From assembly GCA_031285085.1 (NCBI GenBank), contig JAITWW010000002.1, forward strand, positions 1-9,460: a DNA stretch of 9,460 nt. Reading direction: 5' to 3'. This document shows positions 1 to 6,100 of this stretch, piece by piece. Within the stretch, counting starts at the first letter, position 1, and the number at the start of each line of letters is the position of its first letter. The DNA is from Candidatus Methanofilum arcanum. GTDB lineage: Archaea; Halobacteriota; Methanomicrobia; Methanomicrobiales; Methanospirillaceae. The notes under the pieces are model-generated. The model saw nothing but the letters and a program-made list of their open reading frames with translations, did no database searches and was not told the origin of the DNA. A program made the translations under genes and the position numbers.

Positions 1-214
1 TCAGACCATTAATAAACAATTTATTATCTTCTCCAAGTTCAGGAGCAACATTCCCTCCTTTGTAGATTTTTACAATATATCCTGAGGAAATAAAGTTCAC
101 AATTGGGATAATACTGATAATACTCAGTAAGATCCACCGAACCCAGTGGCCAACAAGTCCATCTTTTGCAAATTCAAAAGATTTTCTCAAATTTTCACCA
201 ATACTCAGCGTCAT
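1..214 (-). CDS. DUF4013 family membrane protein, N-terminal part (cut by window edge)
   Basis: An open frame starts at the ATG at 214-212 and reads 71 codons without a stop to the left edge, so the 3' end lies outside the window. The visible protein starts MTLSIGENLRKSF and continues with a basic/aromatic stretch (GLVGHWVRW, 19-27), then a hydrophobic segment at about 27-49 broken by a proline (ILLSIISIIPIVNFI), then GYIVKIYKGG (45-54). This layout is what I recall of DUF4013, a family of multi-pass membrane proteins common in euryarchaea and of unknown function. The start is supported by a TATA-like box at 237-244, at the right distance for leaderless transcription. The gene lies 68 bp downstream of the META-repeat gene on the same strand, with a T-run between them, so it probably has its own transcript. 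Family assignment is from memory of the motif, not a search. Confidence 0.72.
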   Translation of the reverse strand, partial: MTLSIGENLRKSFEFAKDGLVGHWVRWILLSIISIIPIVNFISSGYIVKIYKGGNVAPELGEDNKLFINGL

Positions 215-236
215 ACTACTATATAGCATTTTATAC

Positions 237-244
237 TATATAAT
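237..244 (-). promoter_or_regulatory. TATA box for the DUF4013 gene, probably leaderless
   Basis: Minus-strand TTATATAG is centred about 26 bp upstream of the ATG at 214. In archaea transcription starts roughly 25-27 bp downstream of the TATA centre, which would put the transcript start at the A of the start codon. No Shine-Dalgarno sequence precedes this ATG, which agrees with a leaderless mRNA. Nearby TATA-like strings (228-236, 219-225) are alternatives but would start transcription inside the gene. Confidence 0.45.
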
Positions 245-252
245 AACAGTGT

Positions 253-258
253 AAAAAA
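253..258 (-). terminator. T-run terminator after the META-repeat gene
   Basis: On the minus strand a run of six T (CCTTTTTTAC) lies about 25 bp past the stop of the META-repeat gene. Archaeal RNA polymerase terminates at oligo-T tracts without needing a hairpin, and none is obvious here. It would separate this gene from the DUF4013 gene. Confidence 0.4.
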
Positions 259-282
259 GGAATAGAGATTATATTAGCAGAT

Positions 283-1461
283 CTATGCTTCTGCTTCTTT
301 TGTAGTTTCTGCTTCTGCTATAGTAAATGATGCAATAACATCTCCATTAACATCGTACAGCTTCAGATATCTTCCATCAAAATCAAATGAGTGTGCTGTC
401 GGAAGGATTGCAAGATAGGCAGACTCCTGTTCCATAATACCTTCACCAAAACACAACATCATGGTGGAAACAGCTGGGGCAATGGTAATCAGAGATTGAT
501 CCTCCTCATTCAAGGTTGCGGATGTTGAGTAGGTATTACACCCTGCATTTCCTGAAACGTTTCCATCTTCTGTGATTTCAAAGGTGATTTTGGAATCAGC
601 AACAACATACTGTATCGTTTCATCCACAAGAAAAGAACGGAGCTCAAATGGTGTATTGTATACCTGTAAGACAGGTGTAGCCTCAAAAAACAGTATACTC
701 TCTGCAGCTTCATTATACAATGTAAGGGAGCTGGCATCAATGGCATACGTGGCAACATTTGCAAGGAGTGCAAGATATTCCTGCTCAAGCTGCATAACCT
801 CATCATCAATACAAAGCATAAGACTGCTTCCAATCCCACTGATACTTAATTCTTGCCCATTTTCTTGGTACTGTCCAAAGAATGAATTACATCCACTTGT
901 TCCTGCAATAGTTCCATCATCAGAGAACACAACTGTTGGGATGGTACCCTCTGGTGGTATATTATATTCGGACCCATATGCTACGAGATTCCAAATAGTT
1001 CCGGTAAAAGGAACATCGCCTATCTCGCTGAGAGACTCAAGAACCATGATACTTTCCCCATTTATGTCATAGAGAGTAAATACCTCTCCCGCATCATACG
1101 AAGCAACACGTGACATTGCTTCAATAAACGCAGTTTCTTGATCCATTGCATCTTGTTCACAAGCCATTCTTGTTGTGAGAAGTGGCCCGATATGAAGTAA
1201 CATATCCTCTTCAAGCTCATATGATCCAGAAAATTGATTGCATCCTGCCATTCCGAAAACCCATCCATCAGGTGTAAAACTTAGTGAAATTGGATAATCA
1301 GACAAGACAGGACTCATCTCAGAACCATATGTGAATGATGTGACATGCCACTCCGATCCGATAAAGGATTCATCATATACTTTGATATCAGAAGCAAAAG
1401 CGCCTGATACCAGGCAGAGAAAAAGGATTCCAGTAGCTACGATCTGTTTCACATACTGCAT
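283..1461 (-). CDS. Exported protein of three META (HslJ-like) domains
   Basis: This 392-residue protein has a signal peptide (about 1-23; basic start, hydrophobic core, AFA cleavage motif before S24). Three META-type repeats follow at about 32-142, 152-262 and 270-382. Each carries a GCN motif (C74, C191, C308), a second cysteine in an M-x-C context (C101, C217, C337), an M-x-x-x-E or M-x-QE stretch, and a final L-x-LY-(D/N) strand (129-132, 246-250, 366-370). META domains are known from E. coli HslJ and from many secreted archaeal proteins; their biochemical role is poorly defined. No lipobox or C-terminal membrane anchor is seen, so it is probably released or held at the cell surface by other means. 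It is strongly acidic. The start is the only one that gives a proper signal peptide. It is divergent from moaD with no evident functional link. Confidence 0.85.
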   Translation of the reverse strand: MQYVKQIVATGILFLCLVSGAFASDIKVYDESFIGSEWHVTSFTYGSEMSPVLSDYPISLSFTPDGWVFGMAGCNQFSGSYELEEDMLLHIGPLLTTRMACEQDAMDQETAFIEAMSRVASYDAGEVFTLYDINGESIMVLESLSEIGDVPFTGTIWNLVAYGSEYNIPPEGTIPTVVFSDDGTIAGTSGCNSFFGQYQENGQELSISGIGSSLMLCIDDEVMQLEQEYLALLANVATYAIDASSLTLYNEAAESILFFEATPVLQVYNTPFELRSFLVDETIQYVVADSKITFEITEDGNVSGNAGCNTYSTSATLNEEDQSLITIAPAVSTMMLCFGEGIMEQESAYLAILPTAHSFDFDGRYLKLYDVNGDVIASFTIAEAETTKEAEA

Positions 1462-1468
1462 ACTTTGT

Positions 1469-1526
1469 TATTGATCATATACATACAAATAGTTTCACTT
1501 TTACGTGCTTATACACGAGATCAATA
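1469..1526. repeat. Spaced 8-bp inverted repeat upstream of the META-repeat gene
   Basis: TATTGATC at 1469-1476 and GATCAATA at 1519-1526 are perfect inverted copies 42 bp apart. They flank the likely promoter of the META-repeat gene, whose TATA-like GTGTATAAGC (minus strand) is at 1507-1516. A regulator binding TTGATC-type half-sites could use both. Function is inferred only from position. Confidence 0.3.
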
Positions 1527-1575
1527 GTATAGGAATTACGCAAAAACTAACAGAATGTAAGCTTTTGCAACCTGG

Positions 1576-1599
1576 AACAATTAATCAAATTGATTTGTT
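1576..1599. promoter_or_regulatory. Dyad between the META-repeat gene and moaD, possible operator
   Basis: AATCAA (1583-1588) and TTGATT (1590-1595) form a perfect 6-bp dyad around A1589. Outer arms AACA (1576-1579) and TGTT (1596-1599) extend it after a 3-base offset. It shares the TTGAT/ATCAA core with the copies at 1469-1476 and 1519-1526. It lies well upstream of the likely moaD TATA box and next to an alternative TATA-like stretch at 1598-1606. Confidence 0.35.
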
Positions 1600-1636
1600 A
1601 ATACACTATGGTTTACGAGCGTGCAGTTCTGCATAG

Positions 1637-1666
1637 CTCCTCTCGTATTACCACACAAAAGAGGGG
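1637..1666 (+). other. Hairpin-forming segment upstream of moaD
   Basis: CTCCTCT (1637-1643) can pair with AGAGGGG (1660-1666), giving seven pairs with one G-U and a 16-base loop. If moaD is transcribed from the TATA-like element near 1598-1606, this hairpin falls in its 5' leader. If the TATA at 1671-1678 is used, it lies upstream of the transcript and is only DNA. Nothing links it to a known riboswitch class. Confidence 0.25.
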
Positions 1667-1670
1667 GTCT

Positions 1671-1678
1671 TAATATAT
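1671..1678 (+). promoter_or_regulatory. TATA box for moaD-moaE, near-leaderless
   Basis: TAATATAT is centred about 30 bp upstream of the ATG at 1705, so transcription would start within a few bases of the start codon. There is no Shine-Dalgarno sequence before this ATG, which agrees with a short or absent leader. Confidence 0.45.
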
Positions 1679-1704
1679 CGTCTAAACAACCTTATTTACG
1701 TATA

Positions 1705-1980
1705 ATGATAACAATTCGTAGTTTTGCTCGGCTCAAAGAGGTATTTGGAGAAGAAAAACAATGCTCAGTATCAGAGCAGAGCACTGTTGCAGATGCACTT
1801 ATGACTCTTATTCATGAGACACAGGTACCTGCGTCAACCATCTTCAATGATATGGGTAATGTACATGCTCACCTTATTGTCATGCTCAATAAAAAACGTC
1901 TGACACAGGCAGCGATAATGGAACAGGTTCTTTCTGATGGTGATGAGATCATTTTGTATCCACCAGTATCAGGAGGATAA
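1705..1980 (+). CDS. moaD: MoaD, molybdopterin synthase small (sulfur-carrier) subunit
   Basis: A 91-residue ubiquitin-fold protein of the MoaD/ThiS family. It begins MITIRSFARLKEVFG, has the typical late segment LSDGDEIILYPPVSGG, and ends in Gly-Gly, the C-terminus that is adenylated and turned into a thiocarboxylate. With MoaE it transfers sulfur to cyclic pyranopterin monophosphate to make molybdopterin for Mo or W enzymes. An in-frame GTG at 1621 would add 28 residues unlike the family, so I take the ATG at 1705, which matches the usual family start and the TATA spacing. moaE follows after 20 bp, forming a two-gene operon. Archaeal MoaD-like proteins can also serve as ubiquitin-like modifiers (SAMPs); the sequence does not decide this, but the moaE partner favours the cofactor role. 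Confidence 0.9.
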   Translation: MITIRSFARLKEVFGEEKQCSVSEQSTVADALMTLIHETQVPASTIFNDMGNVHAHLIVMLNKKRLTQAAIMEQVLSDGDEIILYPPVSGG

Positions 1981-1989
1981 ACAAGAGAT

Positions 1990-1994
1990 AGGAG
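1990..1994 (+). promoter_or_regulatory. Shine-Dalgarno site of moaE
   Basis: AGGAG ends six bases before the moaE ATG at 2001. It fits internal translation start within a moaD-moaE transcript and contrasts with moaD, which has no such site. Confidence 0.65.
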
Positions 1995-2000
1995 AAACTT

Positions 2001-2390
2001 ATGATAACAATTCAAAAAGAAGATGTTGATATTTTACGCTTGATTCAGGATGCAAAGTCAAAACATACTGGTGCCATGTCGCTTTTTATTGGAACCGTAC
2101 GAGATGATGGGATTGAAGCACTTGACTTTGAGTGTCATCTTGACATAGCAGAAGAAAATCTCCATGAGATTGCAGACCAGGCAAAAGAGTCCTTTCATCT
2201 AGTCACTGTAGATATTATCCATCGTATTGGAACACTCTCACTCACAGATACAATCCTTGTCATTTTAGTCACTGCTGGCCACCGCAAAGAAGCAATTGAA
2301 GGGTGTTCGTGGATCCTTGAGCGTATTAAAGAAACTGTCCCAATCTGGAAGAAAGACATATTAAAAGATGGGCATCATTGGCATGATTAA
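2001..2390 (+). CDS. moaE: MoaE, molybdopterin synthase catalytic subunit
   Basis: A 129-residue protein of the MoaE family, the large subunit of molybdopterin synthase. It shows GAMSLFIGTVR (24-34), HRIGTLSL (74-81), the AGHRKEAI block (92-99), and IKETVPIWKKD (109-119). By alignment from memory with E. coli MoaE, R34, H94, R95, K110 and K117 correspond to conserved active-site residues, including the two lysines. The segment after TVR is shorter than in bacterial MoaE, and the usual Gly-Asp after HRIGxL is Thr-Asp; the catalytic residues are all present. Length is near the lower end of the family (E. coli 150). It is co-transcribed with moaD and there is no MobB-like fusion. Other cofactor genes (moaA, moaC, moeA) are not in the window. 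Confidence 0.92.
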   Translation: MITIQKEDVDILRLIQDAKSKHTGAMSLFIGTVRDDGIEALDFECHLDIAEENLHEIADQAKESFHLVTVDIIHRIGTLSLTDTILVILVTAGHRKEAIEGCSWILERIKETVPIWKKDILKDGHHWHD

Positions 2391-2402
2391 TGCAGGGTGC
2401 GC

Positions 2403-2528
2403 CCCAAATTTTGGGTAGAGACAAATGGAAGTTGTTGCTCTTATGCAGTGCACTTCATCCGATTGCTGACAATTACTTTGCAACCAGCCTCTATGACCCA
2501 AAAACCAGCAAATTGTCACTAGCAGCAA
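2403..2528. repeat. Inverted repeats in the convergent moaE / coiled-coil gene spacer
   Basis: The 193-bp space between two converging stop codons has several dyads. CCCAAA/TTTGGG lies at 2403-2415. AGTGCACT is a perfect palindrome at 2447-2454. The largest is GACAATT (2468-2474) with AATTGTC (2511-2517), which can be extended by TTGCT (2463-2467) pairing with AGCAA (2524-2528) after a 6-base bulge. These could form hairpins at the 3' ends of either transcript. No coding frame worth calling is present. Confidence 0.3.
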
Positions 2529-2563
2529 AGGCGTTGTAATTCATGTGATTCACAGTTTACCCC

Positions 2564-2569
2564 AAAAAA
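2564..2569 (-). terminator. T-run terminator of the coiled-coil membrane protein gene
   Basis: On the minus strand six T (CATTTTTTGG) occur 14 bp past the stop at 2584. Oligo-T alone is sufficient for archaeal termination. Confidence 0.4.
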
Positions 2570-2583
2570 TGAGATACACCCCA

Positions 2584-3462
2584 TTATTTTGCACTACGAT
2601 GCATCTTCCAAAACATCTTCAAAATGTTTAATACGCTGTAGATCCATCCAATAATGATTAATAGGACGCATATAAGAAATATATAACATCCATATTCTAG
2701 CTGGGGGGATAGATTCACCGTCATGAAATCAAACTCTGAAGCTCCACGAAATCCCATAAAAAATACATCAAGTAGTGTAATAGTTTCTTTTCCAAGGTAA
2801 GGAGGGCTAACCCTATAATATGGTAAAAAGAATGAGATGACACAACCAATGATACCACCAAAAAAGATGATATTTCCACGATTGAAGACCATGTCTCGAA
2901 TAGAGATGCCATCATGCTGTTTTACCGATGATGTCGTATGAGAAACATCATCAGAGACGTCAAACTCAGATGATGGAGCTGATCTATACATTCCTGATTC
3001 GCGGATTATATTTCCATAATCATTCACATCATTATCAATATCAATTGGAATTTGTCCTCCAATTTCTGAAGATGTTGCTGTTTCATATAGTTGTTGCAAT
3101 GCATGTATTTCAGCTTTGACATCAGCAAGCTTGTCATGAATGTCTCTCTTTATTTTTTCATACTCTTCATATGATATCTCTCCAATCTGGCAACGATCAC
3201 TGGCTTGTGCTACCTCTCCTTTATAATGTTCCAGTTGGAGTCGCTTTGCGCTGCTATCCTCTGCAATGCTTCTTTTGATATCAAGTATTCTCCCTTCTGA
3301 CTGCTTTAACAGTTTTTCATATTTTTCACGCCTTTCTCTGCTGAAACGCTCTGCAGTTTCATTCTTCAGATCTATTGATTCAATGATTGCTATTCTTTCC
3401 AAGGCAATTTCTTTCCCAGAAAAAGCCAATTGAAGATCTGCTTTGTATGTCATGGTTTTCAT
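2584..3462 (-). CDS. Unrecognised coiled-coil protein with two C-terminal membrane segments
   Basis: A 292-residue protein I cannot assign to a family. Residues about 17-127 are charged and heptad-like, probably a coiled coil. Within them, 94-112 (GEISYEEYEKIKRDI and on) resembles a SHOCT-type motif, a short oligomerisation helix pair with a G-x-I-(S/T)-x-E-E-(Y/F) core. Residues 130-190 are polar and acidic, likely disordered. Two hydrophobic segments follow at about 197-215 and 258-280, with a roughly 40-residue loop between them and a basic tail (WKMHRSAK). By the positive-inside rule both ends are cytoplasmic. The ATG at 3462 has AGGA six bases upstream; M4 is an alternative start. There is no signal peptide. 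It is a single-gene unit between convergent moaDE and glgP. It could be a membrane-bound scaffold; function unknown. Confidence 0.8.
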   Translation of the reverse strand: MKTMTYKADLQLAFSGKEIALERIAIIESIDLKNETAERFSRERREKYEKLLKQSEGRILDIKRSIAEDSSAKRLQLEHYKGEVAQASDRCQIGEISYEEYEKIKRDIHDKLADVKAEIHALQQLYETATSSEIGGQIPIDIDNDVNDYGNIIRESGMYRSAPSSEFDVSDDVSHTTSSVKQHDGISIRDMVFNRGNIIFFGGIIGCVISFFLPYYRVSPPYLGKETITLLDVFFMGFRGASEFDFMTVNLSPQLEYGCYIFLICVLLIIIGWIYSVLNILKMFWKMHRSAK

Positions 3463-3528
3463 TTTTTCCTGTAACTATACTTCAAATTTTCCAAGAGAGA
3501 ACAGCCACAAGAACATGTTTCAACCACA

Positions 3529-3536
3529 AAATTATA
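3529..3536 (-). promoter_or_regulatory. TATA box for the coiled-coil membrane protein gene
   Basis: Minus-strand TATAATTT lies here. A transcript start about 26 bp on, near 3506, would give a leader of about 43 bases including the AGGA at 3467-3470. This is unlike the near-leaderless starts elsewhere in the window. Confidence 0.35.
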
Positions 3537-3564
3537 CACATTATCTGGCATGGAAGAGAGGGGG

Positions 3565-3638
3565 TGGGTTACACCTTCATACCCATTTGACCGTCAACCT
3601 TCCGGCCTGTTGAACGAGGCTTCGCAGGTTTTGGAAGG
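3565..3638. ncRNA. Candidate structured RNA or complex operator (three adjacent inverted repeats)
   Basis: Three dyads follow one another with almost no spacing. TGGGT (3565-3569) pairs with ACCCA (3581-3585). TTGAC (3587-3591) pairs with GTCAA (3593-3597). CCTTCC (3598-3603) pairs with GGAAGG (3633-3638). Inside the last, CCTG (3606-3609) can pair with CAGG (3625-3628), or alternatively GCCT (3605-3608) with AGGC (3617-3620); the two inner pairings exclude each other. The segment is richer in GC than the flanking DNA, a known sign of structured RNA in AT-rich archaea. G-U pairs (3604-3605 with 3631-3632) form only on the plus strand, slightly favouring that orientation. There is no match to a family I know, no tRNA fold and no T-run directly after it. 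On the minus strand it lies between glgP and the next promoter. Confidence 0.3.
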
Positions 3639-3716
3639 GAAACAATATCACGGGAAGAAGGAAGGACAATAGTACTAAAAGAAGTAAAATTCACAATAAT
3701 GTGCTTAGTTCAATAC

Positions 3717-3741
3717 AAAAAATTATTGACTGCAAAAGCAG
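3717..3741 (-). terminator. Terminator of glgP
   Basis: On the minus strand, about 33 bp past the glgP stop, a small hairpin (CTGC-TTTT-GCAG, 3730-3741) is followed by a run of six T (3717-3722). This is the best termination signal for the glgP transcript. Confidence 0.45.
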
Positions 3742-3773
3742 GGGGTGAATAGTTACCTCTTCTTCTCATCTTT

Positions 3774-5957
3774 TCATTCAGTCTTGTTATTTTGCTCAGA
3801 ATCTACATGCATTTTCTTCTCATGAGCAGCGAGTAATGCTGGGATATAGTAGTTCTGCACATATTCTTTGACCATCCTTCGAGCTGAATACTGTGTTGCA
3901 ATGCTACGTATTGACTCTTTCATCATCGCAACCCATTCATACGGAACTCCATCAAATGATTGATCATAATACAATGGAATGATTTTTTCTTCGAGAATGG
4001 TATACAGTTCATTTGCATCTGCGCCGTCATCTCTCCTTATGGCTGGGAGATTTTTTCCAAATGACCACCCATTCTTTCCGTTATATCCTTCAAGCCACCA
4101 TCCATCTTCAATTGAAAAATTTAAAACACCATTAATACCGGCTTTCATACCACTTGTTCCACTTGCTTCAAGCGGAGGTACTGGATTATTGAGCCAAACA
4201 TCAACCCCCTGCACGAGGTACTTTGCGATCTGCTCGCCATAATCTTCAATAAATGCAACTCTTCCCGCAAACTCTGGAGATTGAGATATTTTAAAAATTC
4301 GCTGTAAGATTCGTTTTCCATCATCATCAGCGGGGTGAGCTTTTCCTGCAAAAATGAACTGCACAGGTTTGTATGGCATAGTTACCATGCGCTTTATCCG
4401 CTCTATGTCATACAATATGAGATCTGCCCGCTTGTATGTGGAAAAGCGTCTTGCAAATCCAATTGTTAACACATTTGGATCAAGCAAGAGCCCACCAGAG
4501 AGAACACTTGCAGTATCAGCCTCATGCTGTACCCATGATCTCCGCTTTGCTTCTCGCATTCTATTAAATAACTTCATTTTGAGAGTTTGATGCAGCTCCC
4601 AGAGATCTTCATCAGGGATCGTACGAATTAGATTCCAGACATTTTCTTCATCATGGTGTTGTAGCCAATCAGGGCAGGTGCGAGAGATCGCGACATCAAT
4701 AAGTGCTACAAGCCTTGGATTGATCCATGTTGGAAGATGCACACCATTGGTAATAGATCCTATGGGAACATGGCGTGCATCATTGACATTCCATAATGGT
4801 TTCCACATCTCACGAGCGACCTCACCATGTTTTTGGCTCACGCCATTTGCATATGCAGATGAACGAAGAGCAAATGCTGTCATATTGAAATAATCCGGAG
4901 GATCTTCACTATGTCTTCCAAGATCTAAAAATGCCTCTCTCGCTCCAATTTGCTCATAATATTTATTGAAAAATCTATCCATCATCCAAATTGGGAACGT
5001 ATCATGTCCTGCTGGAACAGGTGTATGGGTTGTAAAAAGCAAGGTTTGCTCTACTTCAGCACGTGCTTGTTCACAGGGCATCCCTCCTTCCATGTACTGA
5101 CGGACGCGTTCAAGTGCTGCAAAGGCTGCATGTCCTTCATTGAGATGAATGGCAGAATAAGATATACCAAGAGCTCGCAAAGCATGCACGCCGCCAATGC
5201 CAAGCACAATCTCTTGAAGCAGTCTGCGCTCATTTTCACTGCTGTAAAGCCGACTTGTGATATTTCGATATTCCGGTGCATTTTCACGGATATCAGTGTC
5301 GAGTAGGTATAGATTCACTCTCCCAATCTCTACGTTCCAGAGTGTGAAATAAATATCTGGTTCAATATATGGAACTTTTAAGATGATGAGCTTCCCATCA
5401 TCTGTGTATATACGTTTAATTGGAGCGTTTTCTCGGTTGATTTTTTCCTCTACTCCTTCTTGCCACCCATCAGCGTTAATGATCTGACGCAGATATCCAT
5501 CAGAGTACATAAACCCAATTGCAATAAGTGGAATGCCCATATCACTACACTCCTTGAGGTGGTCACCAGCAAGGAACCCAAGTCCACCAGCATAAAAGGG
5601 TAATGAATGTTGCAAACCATATTCTGCAGAAAAATAAGCTATTGGAGTTGTTTTATGGCAGTGGGAGTAATTTTCTGTGAACCAGCTGGTTTTCGTCTGC
5701 ATATATCGGGCATATCTTGCCATTACCGCTTTGTAATTGTTGATGTAATCTGCATTTTCACTCGCTCTTACAAGCGCAACTCTTGGAGCGGTGCGTAACA
5801 TTTTGACGGGATTGTGTGCCGTCTCTTTCCATGCCCTTGCATTAATCTGTTTAAAAAGACGCTGAGCTTCTGGATGCCAAGATGACCATAAGTTGAATGC
5901 AAGATCGCTCAATCCTTTCAGATTTTCTGGAAGATCCATGTTTATTTCACTTGCCAT
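3774..5957 (-). CDS. glgP: Alpha-glucan (glycogen/maltodextrin) phosphorylase, GT35
   Basis: A 727-residue cytoplasmic enzyme that releases glucose 1-phosphate from alpha-1,4-glucans using phosphate and pyridoxal phosphate. The N-terminal ~100 residues match the DUF3417-type domain of the shorter archaeal/thermophile phosphorylases. The catalytic part shows AYFSAEYGLQ (107-116), YAGGLGFLAGDH (122-133), HLNEGHAAF (271-279), THTPVPAGHD (310-319), the phosphate-site block GFARRFSTYKRADL (500-513) and the PLP site EASGTSGMKAGING (597-610) with K605 as the Schiff-base lysine. At 727 residues it is complete; classical bacterial GlgP is about 800-840. Nothing is truncated. It stands alone, so its regulation is not shown by context. 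In archaea such enzymes are annotated glgP or malP; the sequence does not settle which glucan is preferred. Confidence 0.95.
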   Translation of the reverse strand: MASEINMDLPENLKGLSDLAFNLWSSWHPEAQRLFKQINARAWKETAHNPVKMLRTAPRVALVRASENADYINNYKAVMARYARYMQTKTSWFTENYSHCHKTTPIAYFSAEYGLQHSLPFYAGGLGFLAGDHLKECSDMGIPLIAIGFMYSDGYLRQIINADGWQEGVEEKINRENAPIKRIYTDDGKLIILKVPYIEPDIYFTLWNVEIGRVNLYLLDTDIRENAPEYRNITSRLYSSENERRLLQEIVLGIGGVHALRALGISYSAIHLNEGHAAFAALERVRQYMEGGMPCEQARAEVEQTLLFTTHTPVPAGHDTFPIWMMDRFFNKYYEQIGAREAFLDLGRHSEDPPDYFNMTAFALRSSAYANGVSQKHGEVAREMWKPLWNVNDARHVPIGSITNGVHLPTWINPRLVALIDVAISRTCPDWLQHHDEENVWNLIRTIPDEDLWELHQTLKMKLFNRMREAKRRSWVQHEADTASVLSGGLLLDPNVLTIGFARRFSTYKRADLILYDIERIKRMVTMPYKPVQFIFAGKAHPADDDGKRILQRIFKISQSPEFAGRVAFIEDYGEQIAKYLVQGVDVWLNNPVPPLEASGTSGMKAGINGVLNFSIEDGWWLEGYNGKNGWSFGKNLPAIRRDDGADANELYTILEEKIIPLYYDQSFDGVPYEWVAMMKESIRSIATQYSARRMVKEYVQNYYIPALLAAHEKKMHVDSEQNNKTE

Positions 5958-5986
5958 AATGCTTCACTTTGTGGCTTTACTTAGAG

Positions 5987-6003
5987 GTATAGAGATTAAT
6001 ATG
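5987..6003 (-). promoter_or_regulatory. TATA-like elements upstream of glgP
   Basis: Minus-strand CTATACC (TATA at 5988-5991) would start transcription near 5963, six bases before the ATG at 5957. A second AT box (ATATTAAT, about 5996-6003) would give a 15-base leader. There is no strong Shine-Dalgarno site; only a weak GTGA lies upstream of the ATG. Either choice implies a very short leader. Confidence 0.3.
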
Positions 6004-6049
6004 TGTTGAAAACTATTGGTGAAAATTTTGCTGTGCTAGATAAATCGTC

Positions 6050-6096
6050 ATTTTTTCCAAAAAATAAAGAGATTTTCCTCAATTTTTGTCAAAAAA
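6050..6096. repeat. Two similar A/T dyads 32 bp apart upstream of the tandem GNAT gene
   Basis: TTTTTTCCAAAAAA (6051-6064) and TTTTTGTCAAAAAA (6083-6096) differ at two positions and are each nearly symmetric. Their starts are 32 bp apart, about three helical turns, so they face the same side of the DNA. Both are followed by a purine stretch ending in GAG. They lie just upstream of the likely TATA box of the GNAT gene, where a repressor or activator could act. Simple A/T richness could also explain them. Confidence 0.35.
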
Positions 6097-6100
6097 AGAG

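Larger units (their letters stand above)
3463..3773. other. 311-bp intergenic region with promoter, structured island and terminator
   Basis: No gene is seen here on either strand. From left to right it holds the Shine-Dalgarno site (AGGA, 3467-3470) and TATA box of the coiled-coil gene, a compact group of three inverted repeats, a purine-rich stretch (3651-3670), and a T-run plus small hairpin that probably ends the glgP transcript. The parts are listed separately. Confidence 0.6.

Noticed and set aside
572..1072. 166-codon open frame antisense to the META-repeat gene
   Set aside because: Its residues are low-complexity Ser/Ile-rich, it shows no motif, and it is fully covered by a clear gene on the other strand.
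1621..1704. Upstream GTG giving moaD 28 extra N-terminal residues
   Set aside because: The extra residues are unlike MoaD, and the TATA box at 1671-1678 would lie inside the extended frame. The ATG at 1705 matches the usual family start.
1598..1704. Molybdenum-cofactor riboswitch before moaD
   Set aside because: One hairpin is not enough. The multi-stem architecture of the known motif is absent and the likely promoter lies downstream of it.
3598..3640. tRNA or tRNA fragment on the minus strand (GTTCAAC in a small loop)
   Set aside because: The loop resembles a T-loop, but there is no acceptor, D or anticodon arm at the required spacing.
4950..5306. 118-codon open frame antisense to glgP
   Set aside because: It is a shadow of conserved phosphorylase coding sequence, rich in Cys, Phe and Ile with no recognisable domain.
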